NCBI GenBank assembly: GCA_022736605.1
Contig: DZDB01000042.1
Span: forward strand, 1-14,365
Source of the DNA: Sideroxydans lithotrophicus
Lineage (GTDB): Bacteria > Pseudomonadota > Gammaproteobacteria > Burkholderiales > Sulfuriferulaceae
Length of the DNA stretch: 14,365 nt
Direction of reading: 5' to 3'
Shown: positions 7,283 to 14,160 of the stretch, in pieces
How the letters are laid out: each line of letters begins with the position of its first letter
How positions within the stretch are numbered: position 1 is the stretch's first letter
Notes under the pieces: generated by a model
Database searches by the model: none
The model's input: the letters and a program-made list of their open reading frames with translations, nothing else
What the model was told of the DNA's origin: nothing
Made by a program: the position numbers and the translations under genes

Positions 7283-7800
7283 ACCTTGCCCCGGGCTTGC
7301 CCGCCACACGCTTTCTGCAAACACTGGAAATTGTTGCGCTGGAAGGCAAGCATTTGTCTTACAGTTGGCAGCGATTGTTCAGCCAGCCAGTTGATCCAGC
7401 ATGGGTTCGCAATCTGGAACAGGCGCCGGAAATCGCCGAACGACTGGAAGCATTCGTATCGCGGTTTGGCAGAATGCAGGACACGATGGCGGATAAATTA
7501 TTTCCACGCTGGTTGCAGGCATTGGCCGAGACGCCTGGCAGCCAGATCGAAACCCTCAATCGCGCAGAGCGCCTAGGGGCGTTAAGCAGCGCTGAGCAGT
7601 GGCTGGAAGCGCGCTATCTGCGGAATCGTCTGGTGCACGAATATCTGCGTGACGCTGCCCTGTTTGCTGAAGATATTCAGCTGGCGCGTGAATATAGTTT
7701 GTTACTGCTGGATAGTTACAATCGCGTGCGCCACGATGCGATCACCCGCATGGGCATTTCAGCTGAACGATTACCCGATAATTTGCTGCTGCCGGTTTGA
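7279..7800 (+). CDS. HEPN-family toxin (HepT/HI0074-like) partner of MNT protein
   Basis: This mostly helical protein of 173 residues is encoded directly after, and overlapping, a MNT nucleotidyltransferase. Near residue 115-122 it contains RNRLVHEY, which fits the HEPN RNase motif R-x4-H and extends it to R-x4-H-x-Y, the form in which the Tyr (here 122) is AMP-modified by MntA in the studied Shewanella pair. Predicted role: an RNase toxin held in check by modification. It is longer than many HepT proteins, with roughly 90 extra residues before the motif that could form a first helical bundle. Older annotations of this family say 'nucleotidyltransferase substrate-binding protein'. The TA role is inferred from motif and pairing. 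Confidence 0.82.
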   Translation: MNLAPGLPATRFLQTLEIVALEGKHLSYSWQRLFSQPVDPAWVRNLEQAPEIAERLEAFVSRFGRMQDTMADKLFPRWLQALAETPGSQIETLNRAERLGALSSAEQWLEARYLRNRLVHEYLRDAALFAEDIQLAREYSLLLLDSYNRVRHDAITRMGISAERLPDNLLLPV

Positions 7801-7806
7801 GTCCAG

Positions 7807-7854
7807 CTACTTCGGCGTGTATTCCGGCACCCGGTCGCGCAGCATCTGTTTGAC
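7807..7854 (-). pseudogene. Relic of the 3' end of a wbpM-like gene
   Basis: Read on the minus strand, this stretch encodes VKQMLRDRVPEYTPK and a stop. The intact dehydratase gene ends VKQKLHDWVPEYTPK and a stop at 8543. Twelve of 15 residues and 39 of 48 bases match by eye, and the frame and stop position are conserved. No upstream part of the protein can be recognised in this frame beyond about 7857. It is too short to be a gene and is best explained as a leftover of recombination at the 3' end of the wbpM-like gene, from a diverged allele. Confidence 0.75.
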
Positions 7855-7898
7855 TCCCATCCAGCCCGTCGTCACGCGGAAACCCTGTACGCATGGCG

Positions 7899-7927
7899 TT
7901 GTTTTAGACATCATTTGATGCTATAAA
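7899..7927 (+). promoter_or_regulatory. Probable vapBC promoter with internal operator palindrome
   Basis: TTGTTT (7899-7904), a 17-base spacer and TATAAA (7922-7927) fit a sigma-70 promoter. The spacer contains CATCA-TT-TGATG (7909-7920), an inverted repeat placed where a bound ribbon-helix-helix antitoxin would block RNA polymerase. A strong GGAGG ribosome site follows at 7943-7947. Autoregulation is an inference from this layout. Confidence 0.6.
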
Positions 7928-7953
7928 TTGTGCTTTATGGCTGGAGGTAAACC

Positions 7954-8151
7954 ATGCGCACCACGCTGGCACTGGATGACGATTTGCTGGAAAAAGCACA
8001 GGCATTGACCGGCCCGATGGAAAAAACGGCCTTGGTGCGCGAGGCGCTCAAGGCCTTGATTCAGCGTGAGAGCGCCAGGCGTCTGGCACTGCTCGGTGGA
8101 TCTGAGCCGCTGCTTGAGGCGGTGCCACGGCGTCAGTCCAAACCGACATGA
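7954..8151 (+). CDS. vapB: VapB-type antitoxin (ribbon-helix-helix)
   Basis: This is a small antitoxin of 65 residues. The N-terminal strand MRTTLALDDDLLEKAQ and the helices with KTALVREALKALIQRE match the VapB/DUF2191-type ribbon-helix-helix antitoxins that bind their own promoter and pair with PIN toxins. The C-terminal tail (GGSEPLLEAVPRR) is the kind of flexible segment that wraps over the toxin active site. The ATG follows a strong GGAGG at 6 bases. Its stop overlaps the toxin start by four bases (ATGA). A promoter with an internal palindrome lies just upstream. The assignment as antitoxin rests on the family pattern plus the adjacent PIN gene. Confidence 0.87.
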   Translation: MRTTLALDDDLLEKAQALTGPMEKTALVREALKALIQRESARRLALLGGSEPLLEAVPRRQSKPT

Positions 8152-8519
8152 TTTTGGTCGATACGTCGGTCTGGATAGACCATTTTCGACAGGGTAACGC
8201 AGAATTGACCAGGCGATTGAACAGCGGGCAGGTGCTGATGCATCGGTTTGTTATTGGCGAGCTTGCGTTGGGCAGTATGCAGCATCGCCATGTTGTCCTG
8301 GATGCGTTGAAAAACTTGCCGCAAACGACCGCAGCCTCGGATGAAGAAGTCATGCTTTTCATCGAAAAGCACGCGCTCTTCGGCACCGGGATAGGTTATG
8401 TGGATGCACACCTGTTGGCCGCTGTACGGCTTACGCCGGGTGCTGCTTTATGGACGCGTGACCGGCGCTTGCTGGCAGAGAGTGTTCGGCTTGGGCTGTG
8501 CGTGAACATGACACATTGA
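8148..8519 (+). CDS. vapC: VapC-type PIN-domain ribonuclease toxin
   Basis: This 123-residue PIN-domain protein is expected to be a Mg-dependent RNase that cleaves tRNA or rRNA when freed from its antitoxin. The four PIN acidic positions are visible: Asp 5 in ILVDTSVWI, Glu 38 in IGELALG, Asp 86 in GYVDAHLLA and Asp 105 in WTRDRRL, so the active site looks intact. The gene overlaps the antitoxin stop by four bases. Its own stop lies 23 bases from the converging end of the wbpM-like gene, with no terminator seen between them. Confidence 0.9.
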   Translation: MILVDTSVWIDHFRQGNAELTRRLNSGQVLMHRFVIGELALGSMQHRHVVLDALKNLPQTTAASDEEVMLFIEKHALFGTGIGYVDAHLLAAVRLTPGAALWTRDRRLLAESVRLGLCVNMTH

Positions 8520-8542
8520 GCGTCGCGTGTGAGGCGGACTCA

Positions 8543-10375
8543 TTATTTCGGTGTGTACTCCGGCACCCAGTCGTGCAGCTTCTGCTTCACGCTGGCTTCA
8601 CCTACCTCGCCATCCTGACATAACCATCCCAGCGCCTCATCCAGCCAGGCCGCGTCGACTTCACGCGCCTGCGCGATGCGCAGTTTGGGGTGCGGCGTGG
8701 GCAGGGTGTGTTCGTCGTCGGCAAGCAATTCTTCAAACAGTTTTTCGCCGGGGCGCAGGCCGGTGTAGACGATCTTGATGTCCTGTTCGGTGTAGCCAGA
8801 CAGCCGGATCATGTCGCGCGCGAGGTCGGCGATTTTGACTGGCTCGCCCATGTCGAGCACGAAAATCTCGCCGCCGCTGCCCATCAGGCCGGCCTGTAAC
8901 ACCAGCTGGCAGGCTTCCGGTATCGACATGAAATAGCGCGTGATGTCGGGATGGGTGACGGTAATCGGCCCGCCTTGCGCAATCTGTTCCTGGAATTTTG
9001 GAATCACGCTGCCCGAGCTGCCCAGCACGTTGCCGAAGCGTACCGCGACAAAGCCCGTGCCGGTCGCCTGTTGCAGGCTCTGGCAGACCATTTCGGCGCT
9101 GCGCTTGGTGGTGCCCATGACGTTGGTCGGGTTGACCGCCTTGTCGGTTGAAATCAGCACGAATTTCGCCACGCCGTGTGCCTGCGCCGCCTGCGCCAGC
9201 GTATAGGTGCCGAGGATGTTGTTGCGTACCGCCTGCCAGGCATTGTGCTGTTCCATCAGCGGCACGTGTTTGTAGGCGGCGGCGTGGAACACCACGCTGG
9301 GGCGGTGCGTTTGCATCAAGCCATCCAGCACCGCGCGGTTTTTCACGTCGCCGATGGCGCACAGTATTTTCAAATCCGGAAAGTGTGCCGTGAACTCCTG
9401 CTCGATCTGATACAGCGCGAATTCGCTCAGCTCGAACAGGATCAGCAGGCTGGGCTGATAACGTGCAATCTGCCGCGCCAGTTCGGAGCCGATCGAGCCG
9501 CCCGCGCCGCTCACCATCACCACTTTGCCGCTCAACAGGCTGTGCAGACCAGCGTCGTCGAGCTGTACCGGGTCGCGCCCGAGCAGGTCATCCAGTTCGA
9601 TTTTGCGCAGATTCGACACCGTGACCTTGCCGCTCACCAGGTCTTCAAACGCCGGAACGGTGAGCGCTGTCACGCCAGCTGCGTTGCATAACTGCGCGGC
9701 GTGGCGCCGTACCGAATGCGGTGCCGACGGCATGGCGATGACTGCGTGCCTGGTGTCAAGCCGCTGCGCCTGCTGCGCCAGGCTGTCGAGGTCGCCCAGT
9801 ACCGGCACGCCGTGGATGTCGCGCCCCTGTTTTTTGGCGGCGTTGTCCAGCAGGCCGACCACGCGCCATTCGCGGCTGTGCGCCAGCTCGCGTACCAGCA
9901 TGGCAGCGGCATTGCCTGCGCCCATGATCAAAATCGGCTGGCGCTCGCCGTCGAGCAGATGGGTAAAACGGTGCTCCTTCCAGGCGCGGTAGGCCAACCG
10001 GCTGCCACCCATGAACAGCACCAGCAGCAGCGGATCGAGCAGCAGCACCGAGCGCGGCACCACTGCCTGCGGGCGAAACAGCAGCAACACCAGCGGCACC
10101 AGCAGCGCCGCCACGCCCAAGGCCATCAGGATGCGGCGCAAATCGGGCAGGCTGGCAAAGCGCCAGATGCCGCGATACAGACCAAAGCGCCAGAACGCCA
10201 GCGCCTGCAACGGCACTACCCAGATCAGCGTTTCCAGCGCGCTGGTCAAAAATTCGTCCGGGATGGCGAGGTTAAAGCGCAGCCAGTAAGCGACCATCCA
10301 GGCCAGCGCGGCGGCGCTGAGGTCGTGCAGGAAGGCGAGCGCGGTACGGGGGTTGAAGCGGGGCGTGAGCGTCAT
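8543..10375 (-). CDS. Nucleotide-sugar 4,6-dehydratase, WbpM/PglF/CapD family membrane protein
   Basis: This is an inner-membrane enzyme that converts a UDP-HexNAc (in WbpM, UDP-GlcNAc) to its 4-keto-6-deoxy derivative for O-antigen or capsule sugars. About four transmembrane helices occupy residues 12-125. A first Rossmann-like domain follows with GAGNAA (152-157). The catalytic SDR domain starts at SGAGGSIGSE (289-298) and contains AAYKHVPLME and ISTDKAVNPTNVMGTTK. Met 420 stands where most SDRs have Tyr, four residues before Lys 424, matching the Ser-Met-Lys triad of WbpM. Length (610) fits the family. No clear ribosome site precedes the ATG at 10375. It lies downstream of wbpL- and wbpV-like genes, but an AbrB/PIN module separates them. 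A diverged copy of its last 15 codons lies at 7807-7854. Confidence 0.92.
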   Translation of the reverse strand: MTLTPRFNPRTALAFLHDLSAAALAWMVAYWLRFNLAIPDEFLTSALETLIWVVPLQALAFWRFGLYRGIWRFASLPDLRRILMALGVAALLVPLVLLLFRPQAVVPRSVLLLDPLLLVLFMGGSRLAYRAWKEHRFTHLLDGERQPILIMGAGNAAAMLVRELAHSREWRVVGLLDNAAKKQGRDIHGVPVLGDLDSLAQQAQRLDTRHAVIAMPSAPHSVRRHAAQLCNAAGVTALTVPAFEDLVSGKVTVSNLRKIELDDLLGRDPVQLDDAGLHSLLSGKVVMVSGAGGSIGSELARQIARYQPSLLILFELSEFALYQIEQEFTAHFPDLKILCAIGDVKNRAVLDGLMQTHRPSVVFHAAAYKHVPLMEQHNAWQAVRNNILGTYTLAQAAQAHGVAKFVLISTDKAVNPTNVMGTTKRSAEMVCQSLQQATGTGFVAVRFGNVLGSSGSVIPKFQEQIAQGGPITVTHPDITRYFMSIPEACQLVLQAGLMGSGGEIFVLDMGEPVKIADLARDMIRLSGYTEQDIKIVYTGLRPGEKLFEELLADDEHTLPTPHPKLRIAQAREVDAAWLDEALGWLCQDGEVGEASVKQKLHDWVPEYTPK

Positions 10376-10421
10376 TGCAATCTAATCGTGTGTGCGCAAC
10401 AGGGGCATGGATTAACGAAGT

Positions 10422-10814
10422 TCACAACAGAATGACCGAGTGATTCGGCGCATCCCGGTCAGCCTGTTTTTTGAGTTGCGCATCGAACGTGGCAAATTGT
10501 GCAGCGTCACGGCTGGAGGTCAGATGCAGCGCGTCGGCAAAATCCATACCGGATTCAAACAGGCTAAGGGCAGTGGCTAGCGTAAAGCCGTTCTCGACCT
10601 TGACTTGCGCCAGTCCGAGTACGTTTTTCAGCGCGGTGACAATCGTCGAGCGGCTTAACTGATAGCTGAAACGCAGCACCCATTCGGTTTCCAGCAACAC
10701 CGTCTTGGGCAGAAAAATATCGCCCTGCTCGAACAGCGCAGCCGCGCGCCGGGTTTGCACCGCGTCGTCGGCGGTCAACAGCCGTACCAGCACATTGGTG
10801 TCAATCGCGATCAT
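10422..10814 (-). CDS. VapC-type PIN-domain toxin (partner of AbrB antitoxin)
   Basis: This PIN-domain RNase of 130 residues starts MIAIDTNVLVRLLT. Candidate active-site acids are Asp 5, Glu 44 in LLETEWVLR, Asp 91/Asp 94 in MDFADALHL and Asp 111 in ATFDAQL. The frame is open further upstream, but that part overlaps the antitoxin gene; the ATG at 10814 gives the standard N-terminal strand. The gene overlaps the antitoxin by 14 bases. It ends 46 bases before the wbpM-like start, so transcription of the pair probably continues into that gene. By motif it belongs to a PIN group that commonly pairs with AbrB-type antitoxins; it differs from the other three PIN proteins in the window. Confidence 0.88.
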   Translation of the reverse strand: MIAIDTNVLVRLLTADDAVQTRRAAALFEQGDIFLPKTVLLETEWVLRFSYQLSRSTIVTALKNVLGLAQVKVENGFTLATALSLFESGMDFADALHLTSSRDAAQFATFDAQLKKQADRDAPNHSVILL

Positions 10815-11061
10815 GGCTGGCCTTGATACCGGCAGCAATGGCGGCATCCATTTCCGCCAGCGTCCTGGTCGGGCCGGTGTAAGCAGTGCAGCCGACCACA
10901 TCATCGAGTTGCGTGGGCTTGAATGGCTTCAAGGGGCGTAACAAAATGCCCTCGGGCGTATCTTCAACGGAAAACTCGACCCCTTGCTGCCAGTTGTGCG
11001 CAGCCCGAATCGGCATCGGCAAAATGACCTGGCCTTTACTGGAGAGCTTGGTGGTATCCAT
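10801..11061 (-). CDS. AbrB/SpoVT-family antitoxin
   Basis: This DNA-binding antitoxin has 86 residues. The swapped-hairpin AbrB domain is visible as TKLSSKGQVILPMPIR...WQQGVEFSVEDTPEGILLRPL (about 4-44). A C-terminal tail (DDVVGCTAYTGPTRTLAEMDAAI) probably occupies the toxin. The ATG at 11061 is chosen because the AbrB motif starts four residues later; the frame is open upstream without family similarity. A likely promoter lies just before it. The partner PIN gene follows with a 14-base overlap. The module sits between two polysaccharide genes. Confidence 0.87.
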   Translation of the reverse strand: MDTTKLSSKGQVILPMPIRAAHNWQQGVEFSVEDTPEGILLRPLKPFKPTQLDDVVGCTAYTGPTRTLAEMDAAIAAGIKASHDRD

Positions 11062-11095
11062 GATTTTCAGGCGGAAAGTAAGAAATATGTAAGAC

Positions 11096-11124
11096 AGTAT
11101 AGCCGGTACGCAACAGGGCAGCAA
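11096..11124 (-). promoter_or_regulatory. Probable promoter of the AbrB/PIN module
   Basis: On the minus strand TTGCTG (11124-11119), 17 bases, and TATACT (11101-11096) fit a sigma-70 promoter, giving a leader of roughly 28 bases before the antitoxin ATG. The -35 box begins right after the stop codon of the wbpL-like gene. The inserted module therefore has its own promoter, and this promoter may also serve the downstream wbpM-like gene. Confidence 0.5.
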
Positions 11125-12114
11125 TCAAGTCACGCGGGGCTGCGCCGCGTGCTCAAACTTACGCCAGCGGCGGTCTATCCAGCCCATCGTTACCAACAAC
11201 ACGGCGACCCAGGCCAGCGCGATAAGCAGGCCGACTGCGGCTGGCGTGAACAGGCTGATCAATGCCATGCCGCTGCTGCCGACCATGACGGCATATTCTG
11301 CCAGTGCAGTCGTGCGATGCTGCCAGCCCATGCGCACCAGCCGCTGATAATAATGTTCCCGGTGCGCATGCCAGATTTTTTCGCCGCGCAGCGCACGGCG
11401 CAGCAGGGTTACGCTGGCGTCGACGATAAATGGCGAAAATACCAGCAGTGGGAAATGCCACGCCCAGATCTGATCGCGCGTGCCCAGCATGCCCAGCACG
11501 GCGGCCAGAAAGCCCAGTGGAATAGAGCCCGCATCACCCATGAACAGCCGCGCGGGCGGAAAGTTAAAGCGCAGAAACGCCAGCGCGGCGGCGGCAATCG
11601 CAGCACACAGCAGCGCCAGCCCCGGTGCATGCGCGAGCCACGCGGCCAGCGCCAGCGCGCCAAAGCCGATGCTGGCCATGCCACCGGCCAGGCCATCCGA
11701 GCCGTCCATGAAGTTATACAGATTGGTCATCCAAACCACCGCCAGCACCCCCGGGATGAGCAGCCAGCCGTGTACCCCGAATGCCAACAGACAGCCCAGG
11801 GCGACGAGGAAGTGCACGCCAAAGCGCACACGCACTGATAAATTGCGCACGTCGTCCAGCACCGAAACGGCGGCCAGCGCAAGCATGCCCAGCAGCGCGG
11901 CGAGCAGGCCGCTATCGAGCAGGCCAAAAGCAGCCAGGCCAAGCGCGGACAGGGTGATACCCGCAATGATGCCGAGGCCGCCGACGCGTGGCGTGGGCGT
12001 GGCGTGCAGCGAGCGCGCATTCGGGTGATCCATCGGCAGGCGCGTACTGCGCAGCAGTTGGCGCAACACCAGCCAGCAGACGGCAAACGACGCGAGTGGA
12101 ATCAGCCAGCTCAT
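11125..12114 (-). CDS. Undecaprenyl-phosphate glycosyl-1-phosphate transferase, WbpL/WecA-like (GT4)
   Basis: This polytopic inner-membrane enzyme transfers a sugar-1-phosphate from a UDP-sugar to undecaprenyl phosphate, starting a lipid-linked glycan such as O antigen. Family landmarks appear in order: MDHPNARSLHATPTPRVGG (28-46), the Asp pair of SVLDDVRNL (84-92), NFMDGSDGLAGG (134-145), RLFMGDAGSIPLG (189-201) and the cytoplasmic loop HAHREHYYQRLVR (249-261). About ten hydrophobic segments fill its 329 residues. The ATG overlaps the stop of the preceding epimerase gene by four bases (ATGA). This order, epimerase then transferase, matches wbpV-wbpL; the expected next gene, wbpM-like, appears only after the AbrB/PIN pair. 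Which sugar is transferred cannot be read from the sequence. Confidence 0.92.
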   Translation of the reverse strand: MSWLIPLASFAVCWLVLRQLLRSTRLPMDHPNARSLHATPTPRVGGLGIIAGITLSALGLAAFGLLDSGLLAALLGMLALAAVSVLDDVRNLSVRVRFGVHFLVALGCLLAFGVHGWLLIPGVLAVVWMTNLYNFMDGSDGLAGGMASIGFGALALAAWLAHAPGLALLCAAIAAAALAFLRFNFPPARLFMGDAGSIPLGFLAAVLGMLGTRDQIWAWHFPLLVFSPFIVDASVTLLRRALRGEKIWHAHREHYYQRLVRMGWQHRTTALAEYAVMVGSSGMALISLFTPAAVGLLIALAWVAVLLVTMGWIDRRWRKFEHAAQPRVT

Positions 12115-13034
12115 GGCTTTGCGACCGTGGCGGCCAGACCGGCCTGTAGCGTGAACGGCGGCGTCCAGTCCAGGCGCGACTGAATCAGCCGGGTATCCGC
12201 GTAGAGCGAGCCGGTGAGGCGGCTGACGGCAGCGCGCTTGCCGAGCAGCGTGCCCGTCAGCACCAGCAGCGCAGGCGGCACCGGCAGCAGGCGCGCGGGG
12301 CGGTGCAACGCCTGTGCCAGCGCGTGGATCAGCTCGGGCGTTGACACCGGCGCGCCATCATCCAGCAAAAAAGTGTGCCCGGCAGCAGCCGGGTGGCTGA
12401 TGCAGCGGGTGATGGCGTCGACGAAATTACCCAGATACAGCAGGCTGCGGCGGTTGTGTATCGCCCCCAGCGGCAGCGGCCAGCCGCGTTCGACCGTGTC
12501 CATCAGGCGGCGGAAGTTGGCGCCCACCCCCGGCCCGTAAACCAGCGGCGGGCGCAGGATTACCACTTCCAGTCCGGTGTCGCGCGCCCGCGCCAGCAGA
12601 CCCTGTTCGGCTTCCCATTTGGATTGCGCATACGGGTCTTCCGGCGCGGCGCTGTCGGTTTCACGATACGCGCGGGCACGGCCTTCTCCGTTGACTTTGA
12701 TGCTGCTGATGAACACCAGCCGCCGCACCCCGGCGCAGGCGGCTTGCCGCGCAAGATTCAACGTCGCATCGGTGTTGGTGACGCGGTACAAGGCCAGCGG
12801 ATCGCGTGCGCGGTCATCCATCACATGCACCCGCGCTGCCAGATGTACTACCGCATCGCAGCCGGACAAGGCGGCCGTCCAGTCGGTGTGCGCATCAATG
12901 TCGCCTATCACCACTTCGTCCCGCAAGCCGTGTGGTGTGCGCACTGCGGGGCGCGGCGTGTGGCCGTTTGCCGCAAGATGGGCGCACAGCGCCGTGCCGA
13001 CAAAGCCGGTTGCGCCGGTGACCAGGATGGTCAT
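12111..13034 (-). CDS. NAD-dependent nucleotide-sugar epimerase/dehydratase (WbpV/GalE-like)
   Basis: This is an extended short-chain dehydrogenase of 307 residues acting on a nucleotide sugar, probably a UDP-hexosamine 4-epimerase or a 4-keto-sugar reductase that feeds the WbpL-like transferase. The NAD loop is GATGFVG (7-13). HLAARVH (64-70) and ISSIKVNGE (109-117) precede the catalytic Tyr 135 and Lys 139 of YAQSK, and RPPLVYGPG (161-169) follows. The ATG at 13034 starts directly at the first beta strand. No strong ribosome site is visible. The gene starts only 15 bases after the stop of a PIN toxin gene in the same direction, with no room for its own promoter there, so it may depend on the upstream Phd/PIN promoter. 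Its end overlaps the transferase start by four bases. Confidence 0.9.
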   Translation of the reverse strand: MTILVTGATGFVGTALCAHLAANGHTPRPAVRTPHGLRDEVVIGDIDAHTDWTAALSGCDAVVHLAARVHVMDDRARDPLALYRVTNTDATLNLARQAACAGVRRLVFISSIKVNGEGRARAYRETDSAAPEDPYAQSKWEAEQGLLARARDTGLEVVILRPPLVYGPGVGANFRRLMDTVERGWPLPLGAIHNRRSLLYLGNFVDAITRCISHPAAAGHTFLLDDGAPVSTPELIHALAQALHRPARLLPVPPALLVLTGTLLGKRAAVSRLTGSLYADTRLIQSRLDWTPPFTLQAGLAATVAKP

Positions 13035-13049
13035 GCGGGAATCATTCGG

Positions 13050-13433
13050 TCAAACCGCCAGGCGTACGTTTGCGCCATAAGCAAGTAAAGCCTGGTCTGC
13101 GGTCAACAAGGTCAAGTGTTCCTGTCGCGCTTGGGCGATGAGCAAACGGTCGAACGGATCGTGATGGAATGCCGTCAATTCACTGGTGGCAGCGGCATGT
13201 TCTGGAGTAATGGGCAGCAAGCGCATGTCAGCGTGGGTGGCCGCAGACAGGAAGAGCCCTGGCGCGACCGGTAGCTTGCCGAGCCTGAATTTGATCGCCA
13301 CTTCCCAAATCGAGACGGCGCTGACCCAGCACACGCTTTGGCTGATTGCTTCGCGTACTTCAGCGTTCAGGCGCGTATTCCCGGCAAACCACCACAAGGC
13401 AATGTGCGTATCGAGTAACAGGTGCGACGGCAT
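13050..13433 (-). CDS. VapC-type PIN-domain toxin (partner of Phd antitoxin)
   Basis: This PIN-domain RNase has 127 residues. LLLDTHIALWWF at the N-terminus (Asp 8), AVSIWEVAIK (Glu 44), the HHDPFDRLLIAQA motif (Asp 95) and LLTADQALLAYG (Asp 113) are typical of the PIN group that pairs with Phd/YefM antitoxins. The active site looks complete. The start overlaps the antitoxin stop by one base (TAATG). The downstream epimerase gene begins 15 bases later. Confidence 0.9.
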   Translation of the reverse strand: MPSHLLLDTHIALWWFAGNTRLNAEVREAISQSVCWVSAVSIWEVAIKFRLGKLPVAPGLFLSAATHADMRLLPITPEHAAATSELTAFHHDPFDRLLIAQARQEHLTLLTADQALLAYGANVRLAV

Positions 13434-13681
13434 TACGCAGCGCCACGCTCAAACAAACGCGCCACTTCATGATCCGCTTCGGCGCTAAATGCCGCATCCA
13501 GTTGCGCAGCATCAATCTGCAAGCTGCCCCAGCCACCGGTGGCTGCCTGTTCAGGCACGACGGGCACCAGACGCACGGCCACCTTGCCGGCGCGTGCGAT
13601 GAATACTTCCTCGCCGTCGAGCGCGGCCTGCACCAGTTGCGACAGCTGGGTCTTGGCTTCATACAGGTTGCATTGGCGCAT
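13433..13681 (-). CDS. Phd/YefM-family antitoxin
   Basis: This antitoxin has 82 residues. The N-terminal NLYEAKTQLSQLVQAALDGE and the strand EVFIARAGKVAVRLVPV form the Phd/YefM DNA-binding fold; the C-terminal part (AAQLDAAFSAEADHEVARLFE) is the likely toxin-binding tail. An ATG at 13705 would add eight residues. The ATG at 13681 is preferred because GGAG lies 8 bases before it, and because the probable promoter places transcription start near 13705. The PIN toxin gene follows directly. It is the first gene of a run that continues into the epimerase and transferase genes. Confidence 0.87.
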   Translation of the reverse strand: MRQCNLYEAKTQLSQLVQAALDGEEVFIARAGKVAVRLVPVVPEQAATGGWGSLQIDAAQLDAAFSAEADHEVARLFERGAA

Positions 13682-13711
13682 GGTGATCACTCCGGTGCTT
13701 GACATGCGTTC

Positions 13712-13740
13712 AGTCTAGTTGGTCTGGTTGGTGTGGTCAA
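13712..13740 (-). promoter_or_regulatory. Probable promoter and operator of the Phd/PIN module
   Basis: On the minus strand TTGACC (13740-13735), 17 bases, and TAGACT (13717-13712) fit a sigma-70 promoter. On the plus strand the spacer contains two adjacent near-identical 9-base repeats, TTGGTCTGG (13719-13727) and TTGGTGTGG (13728-13736), which could be antitoxin binding sites. Strength and binding are inferred. Confidence 0.55.
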
Positions 13741-13782
13741 TCTGCGGCTGACGTAGCATGATGGCGTCAACCGGTCAGCCCA

Positions 13783-14160
13783 TCAAGCGGTTTTTGGCCA
13801 ATAATGCACACCCGGCAACGCCGTGAAATGCGCATCGGAAGTCAGCAACTCGGCGTTTGCAGCCAGTGCGCTGGCGTACACCACCGCATCCGCCATCGCC
13901 AGCTTGTACTGAGCGCAAAGATCGGCTGCGGACAACGCAATGCGCGTGTCCAGCGGTCGTACCTGACAGGTTTCAGTCAGGCCGATCACATCCAGCGCAA
14001 TCGCCTCGTTTTTTTCACGCAGGCACCATCGATACAATTCGAATTGCACCAGCGTCGGCACAATCACATTGCCGCTGTCGGCCAGAAAGGGCGCGTACAC
14101 TTCGGCCAATTGACCATCGGTCAGCCATTCTATCCAGCCGCAGGTGTCCACTATGACCAT
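13783..14160 (-). CDS. VapC-type PIN-domain toxin (partner of edge AbrB antitoxin)
   Basis: This PIN-domain RNase has 125 residues. MVIVDTCGWIEWL (Asp 5), VQFELYRW (Glu 41), KLAMADAVVYASA (Asp 91) and LLTSDAHF (Asp 109) supply the four acidic positions, so it looks active. The ATG overlaps the antitoxin stop TGA by one base. An imperfect hairpin over its end (TGATGG 13759-13764 with CCATCA 13780-13785) lacks a T run and is not a convincing terminator. It is clearly different in sequence from the other PIN toxins here, so it is not a local duplicate. Confidence 0.88.
   Translation of the reverse strand: MVIVDTCGWIEWLTDGQLAEVYAPFLADSGNVIVPTLVQFELYRWCLREKNEAIALDVIGLTETCQVRPLDTRIALSAADLCAQYKLAMADAVVYASALAANAELLTSDAHFTALPGVHYWPKTA

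Noticed and set aside
7649..7918. 89-codon plus-strand frame spanning the HEPN end and the relic
   Set aside because: It crosses the HEPN coding end in another frame and has no ribosome site; the relic reads on the opposite strand.
9701..10435. 244-codon plus-strand frame opposite the wbpM-like gene
   Set aside because: Gln/His/Arg-rich shadow with no recognisable domain, lying over a clear gene on the other strand.
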